Shown here: one piece after another, positions 26,753-35,217 of the stretch
How positions within the stretch are numbered: the first letter of the stretch is position 1
Layout: every line of letters begins with the position of its first letter
Assembly: GCF_020906275.1 (NCBI RefSeq)
Contig: NZ_CP086727.1
Span: 806,001-870,000, forward strand
Origin: Parasphingorhabdus litoris DSM 22379
Lineage (GTDB): Bacteria > Pseudomonadota > Alphaproteobacteria > Sphingomonadales > Sphingomonadaceae
Direction of reading: 5' to 3'
DNA length: 64,000 bases
Position numbers and translations under genes: made by a program
Notes under the pieces: generated by a model
Database searches by the model: none
Seen by the model: the letters and a program-made list of their open reading frames with translations, nothing else
What the model was told of the DNA's origin: nothing

Positions 26753-27178
26753 ATGCGGCCGACATCAATCATAAGATTTGAACAGCTTTTTCTCACGTCA
26801 CTGGCAATCGGTATCATCAACGTCATTTTGACTTGGGATACGACAATGGCGGCGATACAGGCCGACCCCAATTCGGCTGCTTTGGGACCGAATTTCGCTT
26901 ATATTACAACCGCTATCGGCTTTGGGATCAACTTACTGCTCTGGTATCTGGCTGCTCGAAAAGCAGTTGGGGCGGTGAAGTGGATTTTGCTGGTGTTAAT
27001 GGTCATAGGTGTGTTGGCGCTGCCGTCATCTTTTGCGATATTGCCACCGCTCAATCTCGCCATCGCACTGGCCTTGACGGTCATGCAAGCGATCGCGGTC
27101 TATATGCTGTTCCGGCCCGATTCCAAAAGATGGTTTGCTGGTGAGAAAGACGTAGATCTGGAAAAAACATTCGAGTGA
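26753..27178 (+). CDS. small four-helix membrane protein, tandem paralogue 1
   Basis: A 141-residue protein of unknown function with four hydrophobic segments (about residues 12-27, 44-65, 74-93, 98-120). It begins MRPTSIIRFEQLF and ends with YMLFRPDSKRWF, a start and end it shares with the next two genes. GGAGA lies before the ATG. Nothing in it points to catalysis; charged residues are few and lie at the ends. It sits between nadC and the RNase T2 gene. Confidence 0.7.
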   Translation: MRPTSIIRFEQLFLTSLAIGIINVILTWDTTMAAIQADPNSAALGPNFAYITTAIGFGINLLLWYLAARKAVGAVKWILLVLMVIGVLALPSSFAILPPLNLAIALALTVMQAIAVYMLFRPDSKRWFAGEKDVDLEKTFE

Positions 27179-27287
27179 TCGTTTTGACAGATTCGGCCTA
27201 AGGCACTGCTAATATTTGGATTTGATTGCGCTTTTGGCTAGGCCGTTCCGGGGAAGCATGGGTTCTAGACATAGTCCGGAGGCCCTA

Positions 27288-27695
27288 GTGCGACCAAATT
27301 CCATCATCAGATTCGAACAGCTTTTCCTGGGCGCGCTTGCGCTCAATATCCTCAATATCATATTGAATTGGGACACCTGGTCGATGGTTATGTCCCGCGG
27401 CAGTGGTAGTGATGGCATGAATGCTTTTGCCACCTATACCATCATCGCTTTCCCCTTTCTCATCAACCTGTGGCTGTGGTTCAAAATTGCGCGCAAAGCC
27501 TCCAATATCGGCAAATGGCTGCTCATCATCATGTATGTCATTGGTGTGATCTGGTCGCTCGCGACAGTAGATAACTACCGGACGCTTGGCCTGACGATAT
27601 TGTTCACAATCCTCGCGCTAAAGGCCGGGGCGATTTATATGCTGTTCAGAAGTGATGCGAAGCAATGGCTTGCCGGTAAAACTGTGGTGACGTAG
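27288..27695 (+). CDS. small four-helix membrane protein, tandem paralogue 2
   Basis: A 135-residue relative of the preceding gene. The GTG at 27288 is chosen because GGAGG lies at 27278-27282 and the start then reads MRPNSIIRFEQLF, matching paralogue 1; the longer frame from 27216 would add an unlike 24-residue extension. Four membrane helices, the ILNWDT segment after helix 1 (ILTWDT in paralogue 1), and the ending YMLFRSDAKQWLAGK are conserved between the two. Function unknown. Confidence 0.7.
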   Translation: MRPNSIIRFEQLFLGALALNILNIILNWDTWSMVMSRGSGSDGMNAFATYTIIAFPFLINLWLWFKIARKASNIGKWLLIIMYVIGVIWSLATVDNYRTLGLTILFTILALKAGAIYMLFRSDAKQWLAGKTVVT

Positions 27696-27742
27696 AAATC
27701 GCTGGATAAGCCCGTTCATTTGGGGCTAGGTCTGCGATTGAT

Positions 27743-28213
27743 ATGAAACGCTCGCGGCCCAAGTCTATCCTCTGGTTTGAGAGATTCTTTTTCCTGTCTT
27801 TAGGTATAGAACTGTTAAATGAATATATGACATGGCCAGTGATGCTGGAAGAGATTCATTGGGAATCGTCAAGCTATATGATGCTTTGGTCTGCTATTAT
27901 CGCTCTATCACTGCTGCTATGGTATTTTCTGGCCATCAAAGCAAAAGCGTGGGCGCGATGGGTGCAAATCATATTAGCAGGAATGGGCGCTATTTTCCTA
28001 TTGATAGAGATTGGCTCGATTTTAGCACCTGCCATCGAAGATGGTAATCCAACCCATGTGGTTTGGGACAATATGATTTGGCCTGAAACCTTCACTTTTT
28101 TATATGTCTTGGTCGTAGTCACGAACCTCGTTGCTACCTATTTTCTATTCCGACCGGATGCGGTTAAATGGTTCGACGATAAGCAAATAGCGATTGATAC
28201 CGTCTTTGATTAA
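27743..28213 (+). CDS. small four-helix membrane protein, tandem paralogue 3
   Basis: A 156-residue, more diverged member of the tandem triplet. It begins MKRSRPKSILWFERFF, has four hydrophobic segments and ends YFLFRPDAVKWFDDK, aligning with the ends of paralogues 1 and 2; helix 1 is followed by YMTWPV instead of LTWDT. The RNase T2 start lies one base after its stop. No close upstream ribosome site is seen. Function unknown. Confidence 0.68.
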   Translation: MKRSRPKSILWFERFFFLSLGIELLNEYMTWPVMLEEIHWESSSYMMLWSAIIALSLLLWYFLAIKAKAWARWVQIILAGMGAIFLLIEIGSILAPAIEDGNPTHVVWDNMIWPETFTFLYVLVVVTNLVATYFLFRPDAVKWFDDKQIAIDTVFD

Positions 28214-28214
28214 T

Positions 28215-28949
28215 ATGACACGAGCCACCCTGTATATATCCGCCATTCAAGCAGCCACTCTAATAACAGCGTTATCATTGACTGTATCCGCCCAGGCTCA
28301 AGCCTACCAATGCCGGGCACCTGCGCTAACCAAACCCGCCGCGCCGGCTAGCAAACCTGCCAAAGAACCGCGCCGGATCACACCCGTCTCCGGCTATACG
28401 CTGGCAATGAGCTGGTCGCCGGAATATTGCCGGCTACGCAAGGACAGCGCTCGCGACAAAAACCAATGCAGCGGGGATGATGGGAGCTTCGGGTTCATCC
28501 TCCACGGGCTTTGGCCGGATGCGCAGGGAAATAGCTATCCGCAATGGTGCCGCGCGACCAAGGCGCTGTCACCGGCATTGGTAAAGCGCAATTTTTGCAT
28601 GATGCCCTCCACCCGGTTGATGGCCAAGGAATGGGCCAAACATGGCACCTGCATGACGCGGCGACCGGAAACCTATTTCCGGATATCGCAGATCATGTTT
28701 GGTGCAGTGGAATTTCCCAATATGGACCGGCTGTCGCGCAGTCCCCTGACGGCTGGCGGCCTGCGCGAAGCTTTTGCGGCGGCGAATGAAGGCCTGCAAT
28801 CGGACATGATCCGATTGAAAGTCAACCGGCGGGGCTGGCTGGAAGAGGTACGGCTATGCCTTGGAAAGAGCTTCAGGCCGCAGCGCTGCCCACGAAATAT
28901 GCGGGGATTGAAGGACGATAGGCCGGTAAAAATCTGGCGCGGCGCTTAG
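28215..28949 (+). CDS. ribonuclease T2 family protein
   Basis: A secreted RNase of 244 residues. A signal peptide (about residues 1-30, ending AQAQA) is followed by a Pro/Lys-rich linker and the T2 fold. Both catalytic segments are intact: CAS I GFILHGLWP with His97 and CAS II EWAKHGTC with Glu139, Lys142 and His143. Six or more cysteines would form disulfides in the periplasm. The enzyme cleaves single-stranded RNA through a 2',3'-cyclic phosphate. It ends in a four-base overlap with the convergent DUF4112 gene. Confidence 0.9.
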   Translation: MTRATLYISAIQAATLITALSLTVSAQAQAYQCRAPALTKPAAPASKPAKEPRRITPVSGYTLAMSWSPEYCRLRKDSARDKNQCSGDDGSFGFILHGLWPDAQGNSYPQWCRATKALSPALVKRNFCMMPSTRLMAKEWAKHGTCMTRRPETYFRISQIMFGAVEFPNMDRLSRSPLTAGGLREAFAAANEGLQSDMIRLKVNRRGWLEEVRLCLGKSFRPQRCPRNMRGLKDDRPVKIWRGA

Positions 28950-29368
28950 CCCTCCAGCGTACGCGTACCGGGATGATGCTTGTCGAGATGCTTGACAATA
29001 ATCCGCAAATTGCGGCTGTTGGAGCGCCAGAGAAAGTCGAAAACATCGCCGGCGAGTGGAATTGCGCCCAAGGCGGTATCAATGCCGACATTGGTCGCCA
29101 TCCGGGTTAGTTGCCATTTGGACATGCCCAAATTGCGGGCTTCCCATACGATATAGGCACCCATGGCTGCGGTAACGATATCGCCGACCACCGGGATCAA
29201 TCCAACCAGGGAATCCAGGCCGATAGGCTTGTTGATACCGGGCACGACAAAGGCGCGCTCCAGCACCTTTTCCATAGCTTCTACACGGTTGCGCACAGAT
29301 TGCGGATCGCGGCTGACATCTGGCAATTGTTCGGCCAGACGCTTCAACTGTTCTTCCGAAATTGCCAT
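28946..29368 (-). CDS. DUF4112 domain-containing protein
   Basis: A 140-residue protein with the DUF4112 core: GLDSLVGLIPVVGDIVTAAMGAY, then LTRMATNVGIDTALGAIPLAGDVFDFLWRSN (given here as family landmarks around residues 53-75 and 92-118). The two hydrophobic GLIP-VGD and GAIPLAGD stretches are probably membrane hairpins. The ATG at 29368 follows GGGAGGG; an in-frame ATG at 29398 is less likely. It is the last gene of the operon with the two binding lipoproteins. Function unknown. Confidence 0.82.
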   Translation of the reverse strand: MAISEEQLKRLAEQLPDVSRDPQSVRNRVEAMEKVLERAFVVPGINKPIGLDSLVGLIPVVGDIVTAAMGAYIVWEARNLGMSKWQLTRMATNVGIDTALGAIPLAGDVFDFLWRSNSRNLRIIVKHLDKHHPGTRTLEG

Positions 29369-29400
29369 ACGCCCTCCCACGATATTTTTTACTGTCATGT

Positions 29401-30927
29401 CTAAGATATAGGTACGCCAACCAGCAGATTCAATGGGTGCCAGCCGCGTGGATTCACCGCAAGCCCGCGCTGGTTGGGCCTTGCGATGGACCAGCGGACC
29501 GGAACGGCGAGCGGAATGAAGCTATAATGACTAACCAGCATCACTTCCGCTTCGGCATAAAGCCGCGCCTTGGCCTGCAAGTTGATAGCTGCTTCGGCTT
29601 GGGCGATTTTCGCATCTGCATCATTCAGGCAAACTGACATTGCCGTGCAGGTCAAACGATACAAAAACCACCGGGTGCTGTCATAGGCCGCGATTTCATC
29701 AATCAAGCGGATATCCGCCGCCTGATCCGGTCCGACTTGAATGGCATTAAGCCCAACCCGCCGCAGGTCAGATTGTACGCGCAGGAACAATATATCGGCT
29801 CCCGCCGCATCCGGCAGGGAAATGATCAGTGGGCTGACCGGTCCCTCCAATGCCTCCCAGCGTGAAACATGTTCGCGGGCATAGGCCTGTCGCGCCTGAA
29901 TGGTCATGCTCGACCAGTCGGGCCGCGCATTTATCCCGTCCACATCAAGCGCCTCGGGCACGATTTTCTGGCGGCTTTGCCAGGCCGTTACATTGGGAAA
30001 AGAAGTCAAAAGCGCTGGCCGATCAATGGCCATCGACAATATCTCGCGGTTTTTGGGAACGGCCCAAAAACCCTCGGCCCGCAGGAATTGGAAACCGAAC
30101 AGGCCGGCAACCGGATCGAGCCGCAGATCATTGGTGCTGATGCCCGCTTCCTCGACCAGCGGCAAGTGATGGAACTTCCCGTTCAAGATCACATCAGTAT
30201 AGCCGGCTGTATAGCGCGCAACGGCCTTGGCTGCGTTTTCGCTTCTCAGGATGATCCGGCGAGGATCTTCGGGGGCTTCTTCGTCAACAGCCTGCTCTTC
30301 TTCTTCTTCGCCTACCTCACCTTCTGCATCGGGTTCCTGCAGCGGCATGACACCCAGCGTATAGGCATCGCCTTCCTCCAGCTGACGCATCGGGCCAGCG
30401 CCGTTTCCGGATCGGAAAAGTCCCAATTCGGGCTGGGCAATGAGTTGCAGGAAATTGGGATGTGCGGTTGTCAATCGGATTTCAATGACGCGCCCGGTCA
30501 TCGACACGATTTCATCAATATTCTGCAAATCCGGGCCTAGGCGGCTCTGCTCCAACTCGGCAATTCGCTCTTGCAGCAAGGTTGCAATCGCCTCGGCCGT
30601 AACCGGACGGCCATCATCCCACTGCACATCATTCAGCCGGAATATATAGCTCAACCCGTCATCCGTCACGATCCACCGCGCGGCCAGTGACGGCACCACA
30701 CGGCCCTGTTCATCAAAACCAACCAGCCCTTTGGCTATGGCGGATCGCGCTATCGCAGAAGCGTGATTGAGATTGATGCCAATCGGTTTGATCACCGGGT
30801 CCGCGTCTTCAATAACAATGACCCGCGCGCGATCTTCGTCCCCGACCGCACTGCAGGCGGCCAAGCTCAATGATGCTGATGTTAGTGCAATCAGGACAGA
30901 AAAGGGAGAGCGGCTGGTCATCGTCAT
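29401..30927 (-). CDS. ABC-type peptide-binding lipoprotein (SBP family 5), second copy
   Basis: A 508-residue lipoprotein (lipobox LSLAAC near residue 24) of the DppA/OppA-type solute-binding fold. The core includes GLVGFDEQGRVVPSLAARW, YIFRLNDVQWDDGRPVTAE and, late, RWSIARPN-x-RGL. An unusual acidic insertion of about 20 residues with a run of glutamates lies near residues 203-222. Start overlaps the stop of the upstream paralogue (ATGA); a second ATG two codons in is an alternative. No permease or ATPase genes are adjacent, so it may serve a distant transporter or have another role. Confidence 0.83.
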   Translation of the reverse strand: MTMTSRSPFSVLIALTSASLSLAACSAVGDEDRARVIVIEDADPVIKPIGINLNHASAIARSAIAKGLVGFDEQGRVVPSLAARWIVTDDGLSYIFRLNDVQWDDGRPVTAEAIATLLQERIAELEQSRLGPDLQNIDEIVSMTGRVIEIRLTTAHPNFLQLIAQPELGLFRSGNGAGPMRQLEEGDAYTLGVMPLQEPDAEGEVGEEEEEQAVDEEAPEDPRRIILRSENAAKAVARYTAGYTDVILNGKFHHLPLVEEAGISTNDLRLDPVAGLFGFQFLRAEGFWAVPKNREILSMAIDRPALLTSFPNVTAWQSRQKIVPEALDVDGINARPDWSSMTIQARQAYAREHVSRWEALEGPVSPLIISLPDAAGADILFLRVQSDLRRVGLNAIQVGPDQAADIRLIDEIAAYDSTRWFLYRLTCTAMSVCLNDADAKIAQAEAAINLQAKARLYAEAEVMLVSHYSFIPLAVPVRWSIARPNQRGLAVNPRGWHPLNLLVGVPIS

Positions 30928-32468
30928 TTTCCGCTTATACGCAGAGTGCGGCTGGGATGCACATTGGAAATATTATCCTGCCATCCTGCTATGCGATTAC
31001 TGACCAGGGACCGTGTGACGTAGAAATAAAGTGGTAAAATTGGCATGTCAGCAACAAGCATCTCGTCGGCCTGACGCATCAGCCGGTTTCTTTTATCAGG
31101 TTCGGCGGTCGCTATAGCCTTTGCAACCACCGCATCATAGGCGGGGTTGTCATATCCGGAATAATTGCCAGCGCCATTGGCGACCTGATGAACGGTCAGG
31201 AAATTTTCCGGGATGGGTAGATCGGCAATCCAGCCGGATCGGGCCAGCGCAAAATCATGTTGCCGCAGAGCGGCAAAATGCAAGGCGGCTTCGCTGTTGA
31301 ACAGGCTGGCCTCAACGTTCAGGTCTTTCCACATGGCGGCCAGCGCAACCGAAACGCGGCGATGCTCGGTAGAACTGTTAAAGCGAATTTCGAATTTCAG
31401 CGGATTGGCCGGCCCATAACCGGCATCGCGCAGCAATTGTCGCGCAGTCGCCAGACGGCGTTCCCGGTCCCAGTCGGCCCAAACCGGCTTGGTGCTGATC
31501 CCTCCGGTCAGCTCGGGCGGCAGAAGGCTCCAAGCCGGGATATTGCCAATGCCGATTACCTTTTCCGCAATCCATTCCCGCTCAACCGCCATGGATAATG
31601 CGGTGCGGACTCGCGTATCGTCAAACGGGGCGTTGCGCGTGTTAAATGCGAAATAATAGCTGCCCAGATAGGGTGTGCTGCGCGTCAGATCAGGGTGGTT
31701 TTTCATCAGCCATTGGTGCCGGCTCGCCGGGTAATCAGCCGCCACATCAGCGCCGCCCGATAGAAACAGACGCATGGCAGACAGGCTATCATCCATCGGT
31801 TTCCAGATAATGCTCGCGGTTGGTGCTGGGTCGTCATGCCATAGAGGATTGCGTGTCATCCGGGCGTGATCGTTCAGCAGCCATGCGGCCAATTGATAGG
31901 GTCCGCTGACAACCATCGGGCGTTCGCTGGTCCATTTGTCTCCCGCTTTTTCAATGCGATGCAATGGCACCGCCGCCATGGCCGGATGAGCCAATGAGAA
32001 GGCCAGCGACGGTGCCGGTGATTTCAAGGTGACGATAACGGTTCTGGGTCCGTCAGATGTCACCGCCGCAATATTTTCGAACAAAGCCTTGGTCGGTGAT
32101 GCGGTTTCCGGTGCTTGCAGGCGATCCCATATCTGCGGAAAGAGCGCAGCATCAAAGGCCATTCCGTCGGAAAACTGCAATCCATCCCGCAACCGGAATG
32201 TCCATTGCCTGCCGTCTTCGGTAATGCTCCAGTCCTCCGCTAGTCCGGGTTCCGCAAATCCGGACGCATTCAGGCGGGTCAGCCCTTCAAACTGATCAGC
32301 GGCAACGCGCAGAGAGGACAGGTCGGATATTTTCTGGGGATCGAGGCCCTTTATTTCAGAGTCGGATAGACGCACGATTTGATCCGGACCCGGCAAACTG
32401 TCCGAATCCGTGCGATTTTCACAGCCTGTCAGTAAGAGGGCAAAAGCCAAAAGTGCCAATATGCGCAT
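30924..32468 (-). CDS. ABC-type peptide-binding lipoprotein (SBP family 5), first copy
   Basis: A 514-residue lipoprotein (lipobox LLLTGC, cysteine near residue 16). It follows the SBP_bac_5 pattern: LDPQKISDLSSL, FEGLTRLNASGFAEPGLAEDW, WTFRLRDGLQFSDGMAFDA, RNPLWHDD, FNTRNAPFDDTRVRTALSMAVERE and, near the end, LPLYFYVTRSLV. This is a canonical oligopeptide-binding sequence and is better conserved than its downstream paralogue. It probably captures peptides or similar ligands in the periplasm. It starts 77 bp from the divergent acyl-CoA-dehydrogenase-like gene. Confidence 0.87.
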   Translation of the reverse strand: MRILALLAFALLLTGCENRTDSDSLPGPDQIVRLSDSEIKGLDPQKISDLSSLRVAADQFEGLTRLNASGFAEPGLAEDWSITEDGRQWTFRLRDGLQFSDGMAFDAALFPQIWDRLQAPETASPTKALFENIAAVTSDGPRTVIVTLKSPAPSLAFSLAHPAMAAVPLHRIEKAGDKWTSERPMVVSGPYQLAAWLLNDHARMTRNPLWHDDPAPTASIIWKPMDDSLSAMRLFLSGGADVAADYPASRHQWLMKNHPDLTRSTPYLGSYYFAFNTRNAPFDDTRVRTALSMAVEREWIAEKVIGIGNIPAWSLLPPELTGGISTKPVWADWDRERRLATARQLLRDAGYGPANPLKFEIRFNSSTEHRRVSVALAAMWKDLNVEASLFNSEAALHFAALRQHDFALARSGWIADLPIPENFLTVHQVANGAGNYSGYDNPAYDAVVAKAIATAEPDKRNRLMRQADEMLVADMPILPLYFYVTRSLVSNRIAGWQDNISNVHPSRTLRISGK

Positions 32469-32545
32469 GATATCAATAGTATATGTTTTTGCTGGATCGA
32501 CAAATAGTAACTCCTATGCTGGCAGAGTTGAATGGAGATTCTGAT

Positions 32546-33730
32546 ATGACGGCCTTGCAATATGATATTCGCGATCTGGGCGGGAAAACCGGTGCCGCGA
32601 TATTGAACTTGCTGCCGGAAATAGCCGATCGTGCAGCTGAGACGGAGGAAGCCCGCCGTCTGCCCGCCGATCTTGCTGCGAAAATGGCGGCGGCTGGGGC
32701 GTTTAACCTGTCCAAACCATCGGCACTTGGCGGGTTGGAATTGCCGCCACTGGAATTTCTGAAGATAATCGAAACGATTGCCGAGGCGGATGCCAGCGCT
32801 GGTTGGTGCGCGATGATTGCCGTGACCTCTACCTTGGGCGCCGCCTATATGGATGAGAGCCCGGCGGCTGAAATTTTCGGCCCAGATGATGTGATCACCG
32901 GCGGCGTGTTCGCACCCATGGGCAAGGCCGAGGACAAAGGCGATCATTATCTGCTCTCCGGTCAATGGCAATGGGGATCCGGCTCGGCCAATTGCAGTTG
33001 GCTCGGCGGCGGTGCAATGATCTTCAAAGATGGCGAGTTACAGAAATTCGAAAATGGCGCGCCTTATCACCGGATGCTGTTTTTTCCCGCGGGCGATGTG
33101 ACATTTATCGACAGCTGGCATGTGGCTGGAATGAAAGGCACCGGGTCGGGCGATTTCAGCGTCAAGGATATCAAGATACCCAAGGATCGCAGTGTTTCCT
33201 TTATCGCTGACCGTCCGCGCGATACCGGGGCGCTCTATAAATTTCCGCTATTCGGTCTGTTGGCGCTCGGCGTGTCCTCGGTCGCACTAGGTAATGCGCG
33301 GGCTGCATTGGAGGAAATCAAGCAGATTGCGATCACCAAAAAGACGCCAGGCGGCGGCCGTAGCATGGCACAGCGCGCGACGGTTCAGGTCGATCTGTCG
33401 CGCGCCACCGCACAGCTGAACGGGGCTTTTGGCTTTTTGGAGAATGCCGTTGAAAAGGCTTGGACAGAGGCTCAGGGCAATGGTGATATCTCGCCGCAAG
33501 CGCGCGCAGACTTGCGTTTGGCCTGTGCGCACGCAACCGAGATTTCCGCAGAGGTTTGCAAAACGGCTTATACATTGGGCGGTGGCGGTGCGGTCTATTC
33601 CAGCAGCACTCTCCAACGGCGGTTCCGTGACGCCCATGTTGCAACCCAGCATATTGCCACCGCGCCGGCTGTGTTCGAACTGGCCGGGCGCGTCTTGCTG
33701 GAACAGCCTGTCGATATGGCGATGCTGTAA
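32546..33730 (+). CDS. acyl-CoA dehydrogenase family protein (type 2, flavin monooxygenase-like)
   Basis: A 394-residue flavoprotein of the acyl-CoA dehydrogenase fold. It resembles the branch with a type-2 C-terminal domain that includes two-component flavin-dependent hydroxylases such as HsaA: SAGWCAMIAVTSTLG in the first helical domain, LSGQWQWGSGSANCSWLGGGA in the beta domain, WHVAGMKGTGSGDFSV, and a C-terminal LGGGGAVYSSSTLQRRFRDAHVATQH. It lacks the usual glutamate base of acyl-CoA dehydrogenases. The ATG at 32546 follows GGAGA; an upstream in-frame start at 32483 is not favoured. Substrate unknown. Confidence 0.82.
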   Translation: MTALQYDIRDLGGKTGAAILNLLPEIADRAAETEEARRLPADLAAKMAAAGAFNLSKPSALGGLELPPLEFLKIIETIAEADASAGWCAMIAVTSTLGAAYMDESPAAEIFGPDDVITGGVFAPMGKAEDKGDHYLLSGQWQWGSGSANCSWLGGGAMIFKDGELQKFENGAPYHRMLFFPAGDVTFIDSWHVAGMKGTGSGDFSVKDIKIPKDRSVSFIADRPRDTGALYKFPLFGLLALGVSSVALGNARAALEEIKQIAITKKTPGGGRSMAQRATVQVDLSRATAQLNGAFGFLENAVEKAWTEAQGNGDISPQARADLRLACAHATEISAEVCKTAYTLGGGGAVYSSSTLQRRFRDAHVATQHIATAPAVFELAGRVLLEQPVDMAML

Positions 33731-33742
33731 GCGGGAATATAA

Positions 33743-34384
33743 ATGACCGGCCCCACCCTGCATATTCATGGTACGATCATCTCGACATATAGCCGGATTG
33801 TGCAGACTGTTGCTGAAGAGGCGGGGATTAGCTGGACGATCACGGCGACGCCGGCCGGGAGTCCCGAAAACCGGCAGAGGCATCCTTTTCGCAAGGTGCC
33901 GACCGTCACCATTGATGGCCTGAACCTCTATGAAAGCGTCGCCATCTGCCAATATATTGACAATGCGCATAATGACGGCGCTCTCCAGCCAGATGATCCT
34001 GCGACGCGAGCGGAAATGGATCGCTGGGTTTCTGTGGCCAATAACTATCTGTTTCCCGTTGCCGAACATGGTCTGTTGATGCCGCGATTGGCGCATCGGG
34101 TATTGAAGACCCCGTTGCGGTCGGATGTGATCGAGGCTGCCCTGCCGCAGATCGCGGAGCATCTTGGGATCGTGTGTCAGAGGGTTGAGGAAAGCCCCTA
34201 TTTTGCGGGTTCGGAATTTTCGCTCGCGGATATTTTCGTTTATTGCATACTACGTCCCGTTCAGATGACATCTGAAGGAGACAATCTTATCGGACAGCTT
34301 CTACCGCTGCGCCACTGGCTCAACAAAGTCGGCAAGCGCCCCAGCCTTGTTGCGACCCGCTGGGAATCGGAAAATGAGCTTTAA
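33743..34384 (+). CDS. glutathione S-transferase family protein
   Basis: A GST of 213 residues, the fourth in the window. The N-terminal domain has STYSRIVQTVAEEAG with a serine or tyrosine as the thiol-activating residue, FRKVPTVTIDG with the cis-proline, and LYESVAICQYID for glutathione binding. The C-terminal domain carries AGSEFSLADIFVYCI. It lies twelve bases behind the flavoprotein gene, so the two are probably one operon. Substrate unknown. Confidence 0.84.
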   Translation: MTGPTLHIHGTIISTYSRIVQTVAEEAGISWTITATPAGSPENRQRHPFRKVPTVTIDGLNLYESVAICQYIDNAHNDGALQPDDPATRAEMDRWVSVANNYLFPVAEHGLLMPRLAHRVLKTPLRSDVIEAALPQIAEHLGIVCQRVEESPYFAGSEFSLADIFVYCILRPVQMTSEGDNLIGQLLPLRHWLNKVGKRPSLVATRWESENEL

Positions 34385-34570
34385 AATTCTGTCCTACAGG
34401 CGGCGGATTGTGATATTTGGGGGAAGACGAGAGGAAAGCGGTTTGATTTCTAATAAATACATAAATATCAATGAGTTATGTCGAGAAATGGATTTCGCAT
34501 CTCGAGCGGAAAAAGCACCTAAGGACATTGTGCACTTTGTGAACTTCGTAACAAAATTACAAAGGCCCAG

Positions 34571-35185
34571 ATGATGCTCCCGTCTCTGCTCATTATCGAT
34601 GATTTTTTGTCCGATCCGCTCGCGGCGCGCAAAGCGGCTTTGGCACTGGATTATGATCCGAACAATAAACACGGCAACTATCCTGGCCATATTTCAACGC
34701 AACCGCTCGAAATTCAGGGGCTGGACGAGCGCGTATCGGCGACAATTGGTGCGCCGGTTACCGCAGCGGCCGGAACCAGCCATGGCCATTGCCGCGTCAC
34801 TCTGAAAGGTGACAAGGGACGTAGCGGTGTGCATATAGACCCGGCTTTCTATTCCGGCATATTGTACCTGTCGTTGCCCGAAAATTGCAAAGGCGGCACG
34901 GAGTTTTTTCGGCACAAACGGACGGGTTTGGAACGCGTGCCAAATGATCCGCTGGCCATTACGAAAGCCGGCTATTCCGACATTAATGCGCTCATCGAAG
35001 ATGTTGTGAACCGGGACACCCTGCACAAAGCCAAATGGGAGCGTACCATGCTGATACCCATGCGGTTTAATCGGCTGATCCTGTTTAGCCCCTGGTTGTT
35101 TCATAACAGCGGCGCGGCTTTCGGAACATCACCAGAGACCGGACGGCTCGTACATTTGATGTTCTTTGCCAATGCTAAAAGATAG
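34571..35185 (+). CDS. DUF6445-like protein with 2-oxoglutarate/Fe(II) oxygenase motif
   Basis: A 204-residue protein. The facial-triad pattern of 2OG-Fe(II) enzymes can be read: His88-x-Asp90 (VHID), a distal His178 in SPWLFHNSG and Arg192 in GRLVHLMF for the 2OG carboxylate. Flanking strands ILYLSLPE and NRLILFSPW fit the double-stranded beta-helix. The pattern corresponds to DUF6445 as remembered, a family found near flavin-dependent halogenases and TonB-dependent receptors. AAAGG precedes the ATG. The preceding 186 bp hold no supported gene. Activity is inferred from motifs only. Confidence 0.7.
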   Translation: MMLPSLLIIDDFLSDPLAARKAALALDYDPNNKHGNYPGHISTQPLEIQGLDERVSATIGAPVTAAAGTSHGHCRVTLKGDKGRSGVHIDPAFYSGILYLSLPENCKGGTEFFRHKRTGLERVPNDPLAITKAGYSDINALIEDVVNRDTLHKAKWERTMLIPMRFNRLILFSPWLFHNSGAAFGTSPETGRLVHLMFFANAKR

Positions 35186-35217
35186 GTTACAAGACCATGA
35201 ATTTTAGGAGAAACCCC

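Noticed and set aside
33287-34162. A 291-codon minus-strand frame across the flavoprotein and GST genes
   Set aside because: It spans two well-supported genes on the other strand and shows no family pattern.
34385-34570. Small frames on both strands between the GST and DUF6445 genes
   Set aside because: No ribosome sites, no hydrophobic or domain pattern, and both frames run into flanking genes.
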